From Rapana venosa (Eukaryota > Mollusca > Gastropoda > Neogastropoda > Muricidae): a stretch of DNA of 64,000 nt. The translations under genes and the position numbers were made by a program. Under the pieces are notes generated by a model that worked only from the letters and a program-made list of their open reading frames with translations, was not told where the DNA came from and searched no databases. The stretch lies in NCBI GenBank assembly GCA_028751875.1, contig CM054158.1, positions 47,029,279-47,093,278 of the forward strand. Direction: 5' to 3'. The first letter of the stretch is position 1. The number at the start of each line of letters is the position of its first letter. Positions 37,201-47,700 of this stretch are shown one piece after another.

Positions 37201-40200
37201 CTCCGAGGTTCACCAATGGTGAGATTTATGCATACATGACCGGTTTTTTTCTCCCCCAACTACCATTTAGGTAGCCACATTCCGACTTCAGGGATGGTGT
37301 CTAAACACGACACTTGTGTGCATGCTGGGGTGGTGTTTTTTTTCTTCTGTCATCCGTTCCTACCGACACACAATGGCCTACTCTTTTAAAAAGCGGGACG
37401 GGTTTTTAATGTGTTCATACACGGAGGCCTCGGTTTATAGTCAGAAGTCTCATCCAAAGGACGTGTGACATTCAGTTTGACTGTTTTTCCCCTGTCAAAC
37501 CGGGAAGAAAGCGCGAGGAATAGAACCCAGAACTTCGTGGTTTTCTTGTTAGGCAGGTGAAGGTCTTCATTAACCATCCTGCCACCCTTCCTTCTTCTGT
37601 GACACTTTAAAATGAGGGAGCACAATGTCAGGAGAATGTTGAACACTGAACGCGTTTAATAATAATAATAATGTATGGAATTCATATAGTGCTGAATCTT
37701 ATAAAGCAACAAATCAAAGCGCTCAGATGACTTTTTTTTTTTTTTTGATATCGAGGGTAATGGAATAAGCTTTCATGTGCTTTGATACCTCCAGTCCCTG
37801 TGTGTATGCGGTTTTGTAAATTTTGTCATCTGTTCCCACCGGCACACAATGGCCTACTCTTTCGAAAAGCGGAACAGGATTTAACGTGTGCGCAAGATGT
37901 TCTGTTTTATTGGAGAACACAGGTTGATAGGCAAGAAGCTTGTCTATAATGAAGACAAAGCTCAGATGACTTTTTTTTTTATTGAGGGTAATGAAATAAG
38001 CACTCATGTGCCTTTTTTATTTTTTACATCCAGTCCCCATGTGTATGCGGTTTTGTAAATTCTGTCATCCGTTCCCACCGGCACACAATGGCCTAACCCT
38101 TTCGAAAAGCGGAACAGGATTTAACGTGTGCGCAAGATGTTCTGCATGCGTTTGCACACGGGACCTCAGTTTATAGTCAGAAGTCTCATACGAAGGACGT
38201 GTGACATTCAGTTATGAGACTTGTGACATTCAGTTTGACTGTTTTTGCCATTAAACTGGGAAGAAAGCGCGAGGCTGGGAATGGAACCCAGAACCTCACG
38301 GTTTTCTTGTTAGGCAGGTGAAGGTCTTTCTTTACCGTCCTGCCACCCTTCCTTCTTCTGTGACACTTTAAAATGAGGGAGCACAATGTCAGGAGAACGT
38401 TGAACACTGAACGCGTTTAATAATAATGTATGGAATTTATATAGCGCTGAATCTTGTAAAGCAACAAATCAAAGCGCTCAGATGACTTTTTTGTTTTTTT
38501 TAATCGAGGATAATGGAATAAGCACACATGTGCTTGTTAAATTTTTTTACATCCAGTTCCCGTGTGTATGCGGTTTTGTCAATTTTGTCATCTGTTCCCA
38601 CCGGCACACAATGGCCTTAACTCTTTCGAAAAGCAGAACAGGATTTAACGTGTGCGCAAGATGTTCTGCATGCGTTTGCACACGGGACCTCAGTTTATAG
38701 TCAGAAGTCTCATGCGAAGGACGTGTGACATTCAGTTTGACTGTTTTTGCCATCAAACTGGGAAGAAAGCGTGAGGTTTGGAATGGAACCCAGAACCTCA
38801 TGGTTTTCTTGTTAGGCAGGTAAACGTCTTAACCGTCCTGACTCCTTCTTGTGTGAGACTTTAAAATGAGGGAGCACAAGGTCGGGAGAACGTTGAACAC
38901 TGAACGAGTTAAATAATAAGAAGAATGTATGGAATTTATATAGCGCTGAATCTTGTAATGCAACAAATCAAAGCGCTCAGATGACTTAAAATTTTTTTTT
39001 ATCGAGGATAATGGAATAAGCACTCATGTGCTTTTTTTTTTTTTTCACATCCAGTCCCCGTGTGTATGCGCTTTTGTCAAATCTGTCATCTGTTCCCACC
39101 AGCACACAATGGCCTTAACTCTTTCGAAAAGCAGAACAGGATTTAACCCAGCCGTAAATGGGTACCTGCCCTCTTTAGGGTCAGGGAAGGTAAAGCAGCG
39201 AGGGAGAGGAGATGGGCGCCGCCCTCAATATGCTGGCCCTAGAGAAGTGAGGTCTGTGACGCCTCGCTCCCCTACGACCTTATAGGTTATGGGTCTACTT
39301 TACTTTAACTTTACTGTACGTGGCAGGTGTGGGATCGACGGAACCCCTGGGTGGCGGACTACATCAGCATTCCTGTGCAGCCCGCCATCGCTCCCGCCCA
39401 CGCCATGCTGGCCCTGGGGTCCCTCATGTGCTTCTCCACCCCCCTCGTCACCCACAAAGGTCAGTCCTTCAAGGTTGTTGCCGCGGCGGTGACTTCTCTT
39501 GCCGTGTCCTTGAACTTGGTGTTTTTTTCCCGCTGTGGGTGCTGAGTTTGGTGGTGGAAGAGAATGTTATGATCAGGAGTTTGGTGGTGGAAGAGAATGT
39601 TATGATCAGGAGTTTGGTGGAAGAGAATGTTATGATTAGGAGTTTGGTGGTGGAAGAGAATGTTATGATCAGGAGTTTGGTGGTGGAAGAGAATGTTATG
39701 ATCAGGAGTTTGGTGGTGGAAGAGAATGTTATGATCAGGAGTTTGGTGGTGGAAGAGAATGTTATGATCAGGAGTTTGGTGGTGGAAGAGAATGTTATGA
39801 TCAGGAGTTTGGTGGTGGAAGAGAATGTTATGATCAGGAGTTTGGTGGTGGAAGAGAATGTTATGATTAGGAGTTTGGTGGTGGAAGAGAATGTTATGAT
39901 CAGGAGTTTGGTGGTGGAAGAGAATGTTATGATCAGGAGTTTGGTGGTGGAAGAGAATGTTATGATCAGGAGTTTGGTGGTGGAAGAGAATGTTATGATC
40001 AGGAGTTTGGTGGTGGAAGAGAATGTTATGATCAGGAGTTTGGTGGTGGAAGAGAATGTTATGATCAGGAGTTTGGTGGTGGAAGAGAATGTTATGATCA
40101 GGAGTTTGGTGGTGGAAGAGAATGTTATGATCAGGAGTTTGGTGGTGGAAGAGAATGTTATGATTAGGAGTTTGGTGGAAGAGAATGTTATGATTAGGAG

Positions 40201-43200
40201 TTTGGTGGAAGAGAATGTTATGATTAGGAGAGTTCGTTATTCCACTTTGGCCCCCTTAGTTTTGCCGTGCGCCAATGTCTCCACACAAAAAATAAAAAAG
40301 CGAAAAAAGCTGTATTTTGAATATTCACAGCAGCTAAACCACTTGGTCAACACTCTTGAAACAACATTCAAAATGGCGTCCAAGGACTTCCCTTCCCTTC
40401 GTGTGTTCGCACACGCATGCACGTGCGTGTGTACATGTTGCTTATGTGTGTGCGTAAATAATAATGTTTTTTGTCTTCTAGTCAATGGTTTGGGTTAAAA
40501 AAAAATTTTTTTTTTTAACATTGTGTTCATAATTGGTGTATGTGTGTGTGCGCATGTGTGTTTGTGTGTGTGTGTTCGTGACATTTTTATTTGAAGTCAT
40601 TTTGGAATGTTTTAACCAATATGAAATATAGCTTTTTTGTGTCTTTTGATATTTTTGATGCGTATCAATCTGCCTGTCAGTATTGTAATTGCCCTTCATG
40701 GGATGATTAACTCTTTGCTGGGCATAGCGTCCCAAAACGGCCGAACCTATCCTTGGGCACAACGGCCAAAAACGGCCGGCGACATGACCGTCACTTCAGT
40801 GCGTTCATACATTCGAAATTCCCGCCAATCTCGCTTCAAATCTCATCAAAATAAAAGCAACAAGACTGCCCACGTGACTTCCGCATGTAAATTGCAAATG
40901 GCGGTGGTTGGAGTGTGATTGTGGCAAGTTTTGGAGGAAAAAAATCGCAATTTTTCCCAAGATGGACGCTATCTTCGAATCCGACATGTACGATCGTTTT
41001 TATGGCTTTCATGCCGAAAATATGACGCTGTGAGATGTGTATCCAGGCTCAAATATCGATGTAAGCGATCCTAGTAGTGTGTGCACTTCTGACTTTGTTG
41101 ATTGAAGTGAGAAAGACGGTTTTGACGACAACGAAGTTCGAGACGTAAATCGATCGTCAAATCTAACTCGGCCGATGCGCGTTTTGAATTCTGCTAATAG
41201 AATTGAGGAAATTATCGCGGATTTCGAGTTTGGCAATGGTTCACAACTTGATATATTTTGTGAATTGATTGCTATTTGGGACTTTTGTTACGGTAGCGGC
41301 TTGAACTGTAAAGTTAACATGCATCGCGATCGTCGGCGTTCTTTGGCAAACAAAATGGCCACCGTCGGAATGTTTCATGTTTTCGTGCATCATTCATCAA
41401 AAAAACTAAAAACCCAACAGTAGGTTAAAAACTTTTCTTCTGTAATTGTTTCTGAATGTTTTACTTTTTATTTGATCAAAATCCATGCATGCATTCCAAA
41501 GCTATTGCAACACTAACTGTGACACATACAAACCGATCAATGACCTTTCGTGTTTATGCATTATAATTCTAAAATAAACAAAAATAACAACACACAATAG
41601 CAAATAGCAGTTTCTTTCTTCATTTCTGCATTTTGCTGTTTTTATTTCATTAAAATCCATTAAGCCATTGTGGAGTTATTGCATGTTAAATACACACACA
41701 CACTCAGAGGCCATCCACCTCCATTTTGCTTGCCCAGCAGGAAGTGATCAAATGATTTTGCTGTGCCCAGCAAAGGGTTAAAGTGTTTTTGACTTGACTT
41801 TGACTTCTGGAAGAGACCTCTGTCGCAATTGTATTGTGGGATATGCGATAGTGAAAGTTGTTGACTTACTTCCAGTGGTTGGTCTTAGTCGCTCTGGTCT
41901 TTTTCAGTTTGAAGTCAGACAGCAGTCAGTCCAGAGGTAAAACTATAGACTTAGCTCATGATTTTCTTTTCTTTTCTTTCTTTTTTTTCTTTTCTCACTT
42001 TCTTACATTTCGTGTAGGTATGGTGTACAGGTATATCTAGAATGTGAACAGGTAAGGAAAGTGACAGAGCAGGACCAACAGTGTGGAAGAGACAGACCGG
42101 TGAAGGGAGAGAGAGACATATGGACAGACAGGTGATATATATATATATACAGTTCAGGTGTATGATAGATCGCCACTGGAATGGAAGGAATAGTGTGAAG
42201 GTTGGACATAACGGATATAGATTGACTGATAGGCAAACGGCTGAAGTGACCAAACTGAAAGTCCTCTGGAACGACAAGAACATCGCCATCAACTTCAAGA
42301 TCAGACTGATGCATTCCCTGATCATGTCCATATTTTTTATGAAAGAAGGATACACGCAATGGAGATGAGGTGCTTTTGCAAACTCCTTGGTATCTCATGT
42401 AGAGATCACATCACCAATGTGGAAATGAAAACCAGAACTGAAAACGCCGTTGGGCCATATGCAGAGCTCGTGAAGATGATGGGCAAACAGACAGGTGGAT
42501 ATTGAGGTGTGTGTCAACAGACAGACAAGTGGACAGACAGGTGTGTGTGGACAGACAGACAGACAGGTGTGTGTGGACAGACAGACAGACAGGGGTGACA
42601 GACAGGTGTGCATGTCGCCAGGTGATGCAGGGGAGTGGGAGAGCAGTGGCAGCAGCCTGGAGGTGGATCGGGAGACGGGTCAAGGTCGAGCGGTGACGGT
42701 GGGTCACTCCGTCCTCTCCTACTCCGTCTCCTTGGATGTCGTCACCAACACGGAGGTAAGGAAGACTGCCAGCAGCAGCAGTAGAGAGGTCGTGCTTTAG
42801 AGGAGTGGGGATGGGGGGGGTTGTTTTCTGGGGTCGGGGGGTATGCTGGGGGTATCTTGTGGATCGTTGTTGTTGATAAGGGTGTATACCTAAAATCAGA
42901 CTCAAGGTGTTCCCATAACCTATGCAGTTGTTGGGGAGCGAGGTGTCGGAGACCTTAACTTCTCCAGGGGACAGCATATCGAGGGCGATGGTGCCTATCT
43001 CCTCTCCCTTGCTGCTTTACCTTCCCTGACCCTAAAGAGGCAGGTACCCATTTACAGGGGGAAAAAGGGGAGGGGTTGGGGGTGAAAATGGGGGACTGGC
43101 CTGAAGCCCAGATGCGTAGTCACCCAGTGGTATATTCCCTGAAGTTCGACTGCCTTAGGGATGGGTAAAAACGGTTGCATAGGCATGATCTCACCATTAG

Positions 43201-44687
43201 ATAACCTTGAAGCTCTTGCCGAGGAACAAAAAAAAATCCAGAAAGAATAAAGTAAGTGTATGTATGGTTCATTGCTGATGAAGTATTGATGCATTCAAGG
43301 GATGGATTCCTGCCCACATTATTCTTCTTGTAATATTGTTTTGGTGGGTGTGTATGATGAGTGATATGTCAAACAGGATTTGTGCTCAGATATCCTTGTG
43401 ATATTGTTTGGTGTTGGTGGGTGTGTGTGTGTGTATGCGTGTGTATGTGTGTGCGTGCTCTCTGTGTATGTGTGTTGAGTGATTCGTCAAACACACTCAC
43501 ATATTTAAAACAAAATTTTTAATATTTTTTTCAATGAACTCCTCTCTTAAGTTGTACAAGTGACTCTCCTGTGTTGAACAGGTAACGGTGGTACCTGTGG
43601 AGAGGATAGAGGTGAGACCTGGCGTGAAGTACCTGACCACCCACCCCGACTCCTCCCAGTTCGTACCCGTCTTCTTCATCTCTTCACTCGCGCTGAAAGG
43701 TAGGCTGAGGTGGTGTTTGTCATTTTTGTCGGTTTGTGGGTCGGGATAGGTCAGTGGTCAGAGCACTCGCTTCTCCCAAGTAGACGGGATAGCCTAGTGG
43801 TTAGAACATTGCGCTCGCAATCTGACGAGCGGGATCGATTCCCATTCAAGGGGATATTTTCCCCTGGAGTTAACATCAGTGCAGACTCCACTCTCCCCAA
43901 AAGTCCTTCGGATGAGACTATAAACCGATGCCCCATGTGCGAACGCACGCAGAACATCTTGCACACACGTTAAATCCTGTTCTGCTTTTCGTAAGAGTAG
44001 GCCATTGTGTGCCAGTGGGAACAGATGACAGAATTTACAAAACTGCATACACGCAGGGACTGGATGTAAAAAAGCATGTAAGTGCTTATTCCATTATCCT
44101 CGATATAAAAGAATTTTTTTAAAAAGTTTAAGCAGTGTCAAGCGTTGTTGCCAATTGGATGGGTGACCATTTGCGCGCCTTGGCTTTAGTACAGTTCCCC
44201 CAGTTCACCCAGCTGTAAATGGGTACCTGCCCTCTTTAGGGTCAGGGAAGGTAAAGCAGCGAGGGAAAGGAGACGGGCACCGCCCTCAATATGCTGGCCC
44301 CTAGAGAAGTTGAGATCTCTGATGCCTCACTCCCTTATGACCACATAGATTTTGGACTGGCCCAGGCCAAAAGCTGTGTCAGTTATTATTGATGTCAGCT
44401 AATTGCCAAGGCCTACATTAAAACGTTGTTATGTTGTAAAATGTTGTGTTGAGATTGCCTTCAGCCATGGCAAGCTCTTAACATAACAACCTGTACTCTC
44501 CTTTGTTAAAGGAGAAAAAAATCCTCTGAAGTCGGAGTATGGCTGCCTATATAGCGAGGTACTTGAATGGATTGGTGGTCTAGAGGTAACGCGCCTGTCT
44601 AGAAAGCGAAAAGTCCGGGTTCGCATCCCGTCTGGGCCCGAAGCTTTTCCCCCATCCATTAGACCATGAGTGGTGGTCTGGGCGCTA

Positions 44688-44718
<31 letters not shown>

Positions 44719-47700
44719 CGTGTGTTACAGAAAATTATGCAGCGCACGAAAAAGAACCCACGGCAACAAGAGAGTTGTCCCTGGCAAAATTCTTAGAAAA
44801 AAGCCACTCTGATAGGGAAAGAAATACAGTTGCAGACAAAAAAAAAAAAAAAAAAAAAAAAGGGGTGGCGCTGCTCTTGTGGCGACATGCTTTCCCCGGG
44901 GAGAGCAGCCCGAATTTCACGCAGAGAAATCTCGTGACTTAAAGTGGTATAAATAAATAAATAAATAAATAAAAAGAGTCACACACGCAAACTTCTCATC
45001 CAGTGTGTACTTCCTGTCTCACAGAGATTCCCAGGTGGGATGAGTGAGGCAGAGTGCACGTTCTGGGTGACCCACAGGGTGTAAAGCTGGGGAACGCACA
45101 ACAACAACAACAACATAGATTTTGGGACACCTTTACTGTTACTCAGTTTGCATCATCTTGTATTGTGTTGTATTGTACTGTACTGTACTGTATTGTATTG
45201 TATGCCATGTTCAATCATGGCAGATTTCTCTGGGTGTAATTCGGGCTGTTCTCCCTAGAGAGCACCATCCATTTGGGGAAAACAAATGTTTAAAAAAAAT
45301 GTTTCCCCATCTGCTTGTTTTGTTGTTTCCTTAAGTGCTTAAGGGAAATGTCATTCCAAACGTTTGTTGTGCATTTCCCGGCTTAACACTCTGGGGGGTC
45401 ACCCATGACATGCACTTCTCTGTCTCACTCATCATCCCACCTGGGAGTCACTGTGAGATTGAAAGTACACACTGGATGAGAAGTTTGTGTGAATCCTATG
45501 TTTCCAAGTACCTCGCCATATAGGCAGCCACACTCCGACTTCAGAGGATATTTCTCCTTAATGGAGAGTACAGGTTGTTATGTTAAGAGTTTGTCATGGC
45601 TGAAGGCAATCTCAACACAATATTTTCACAACATAACAACATTTTAATGTAGGTCTCGGCGCTTAGCTGACATCAGTAATAACTGACACAGCTTTTGGCC
45701 TGGGCCAGAGCCAAACTTTTGAAATAGGTATCTCTTAAGAGACTTGTGGTCTGTCCTCAATACTCCTGTGTACTGTGTACAGACGATGACAGTGTTGCTT
45801 TTAATCGTGACTCCCCCCCCTCCAGGTAACAACTGCAGCACCGCATCGGATCTGAAGACGCAGCACAGATACCTGTCGCCCGTCGTGCCTTTCCTGTGCG
45901 ACCTGCATCTGACCAATAAGCAGACAGACGTCAGCAGCGCAGAGCTCTTCTCTGCCAGCCCCGTCCTCGACGCTGCTTCAGGTGAGAGAAAGAAAGAGAG
46001 AGAGAGGGAGACAAAGAAAGAGAGAGGGAGACAAAGAGAGAGAGAGGGAGACAAAGAGAGAGAGAGGGAGACAAAGAGAGAGAGAGGGAGACAAAGAGAG
46101 AGAGAGGGAGAGAAAGAAAGAGAGGGAGAGAAAGAAAGAGAGGGAGAGAAAGAAAGAGAGGGAGAGAAAGAAAGAGAGAGGGAGAAAGAGAGGGGGAGAA
46201 AGAAAGAGAGAGGGAGACAAAGAAAGAGAGAGGGAGAGAAAGAAAGAGAGGGGGGAGAAAGAGAAAGAAAGAGAGGGGGAGAAAGAAAGAGAAAGAGAGG
46301 GAGACAAAGAAAGAGAGAGGGAGACAAAGAAAGAGAGAGGGAGAGAAAGAAAGAGAGGGAGAGAAAGAAAGAGAGGGAGAGAAAGAAAGAGAGGGGGAGA
46401 AAGAAAGAGAGAGGGGGAGAAAGAAAGAGGGAGAGAAAGAAAGAGAGGGAGAGAAAGAAAGAGAGGGAGAGAAAGAAAGAGAGGGGGAGAAAGAAAGAGA
46501 GGGGGAGAAAGAAAGAGAGGGGGAGAAAGAGAGGGGGAGAAAGAGAGAGAGAGAGGGAGAGAAAGAAAAAGAGAGGGAGAAAAAGAAAGAGAGAGGGAGA
46601 AAGAAAGAGAGAGGGGGAGAAAGAAAGAGGGAGAGAGAGGGGGAGAGAAAGAAAGCGAGAGGGAGAGAAAGAAAGAGAGAGGAAGAGAAAGACAGAAAGA
46701 AAGAGAGAGGGAGAAAGAAAGAGAGAGGGAGAGAAAGAAAGAGAGAGGAAGAGAAAGACAGAAAGAAAGAGAGAGGAGGAAAGAAAGAGAGAGGGAGAGG
46801 AAAGAAAGGGAGAGGAAGAGAAAGACAGAAAGAAAGAGAGAGGAGAAAGACAGACAGAAAGAGAGGGAGAGAAAAGAGAGAGAGAGAAGGGGAGAGAAAG
46901 ACAAAGAGAGAAGACAGAAAGAGAGGGAGAGAAAGAGAGAGAGAAGGGGAGAGAAAGACAAAGAAAGAGAGGGAGAGAAAGAGAGAGAGAAGGGGAGAGA
47001 AAGACAAAGAAAGAGAGGGAGAGAAAGACAGACAAAGAAAGAGAGGGAGAGAAAGGAGACCAAGATCTCCCCTGCGAAAAAAGAAAGAAAGTGACATTCT
47101 GCCACATAATAAGTCACATTGCACTGGAGGTCAGTTTTGAATTGTTAACGTGGTATTCATTTGAAATTTTTAAAAAAAGGGCGATGTAACACACAAAACC
47201 AGATTGAAATTCGGACAATTCTATGATAAGTTATTACAAATTGAAGTGATAGACTGCAGGAAATGACAAAAATGAGACATTGACAAGTTTTGTGTCGTAA
47301 TAGGTGGTCTGAATGAGGGCTTGGGTGTTTTTTTTTTTAATTAAACGTGTTTGTCAAGCAGAAAGGAAACAAAATTACTCCTTGATACTTCAGCACAAGG
47401 TAGAAGAATGGCTATAGTTTTACAATCAATCAAAATCTGCAAAATCGACAACCTGGCCCCCCCTACTTGCCTAAAATGTCTCCTACCTGAAAAGTGGGTC
47501 AGGTGCAGTACCACTCATTTTGTGGGGGAGTGTCACATTATATAGGACAGGGGTAGGACAGGAGTTGAGAGGGGGGTAGGGGGGGATGTTTGGGAAAGAG
47601 GGATTTTTTTTCAGTATGAACCTGAAAATTTCAACAGTGATTTTTTTGTTTTTTAAAAGATTATTTATGTCACTGGGTATCTCTTGAAAGCACTGTGTGT

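Noticed and set aside
39320..40498. 392-residue frame with an 11-residue repeat
   Set aside because: Produced by a 33-bp minisatellite whose unit is a multiple of three; out of frame with exon 22 and starting inside it.
42411..42977. 188-residue minus-strand frame
   Set aside because: Shadow of exon 23 and of the ACAG/TG microsatellite.
43783..43860. tRNA-like sequence with box A and box B (also in other SINE copies)
   Set aside because: It is the head of a SINE present many times, with no complete cloverleaf that I can fold and a SINE body directly after it; not called as a tRNA gene.
45644..47189. Five long open frames (370-490 residues, Ser/Leu/Pro-rich or Arg/Glu/Lys-rich)
   Set aside because: All are translations of the GA repeat on either strand; no domain, and exon 25 lies in another frame.
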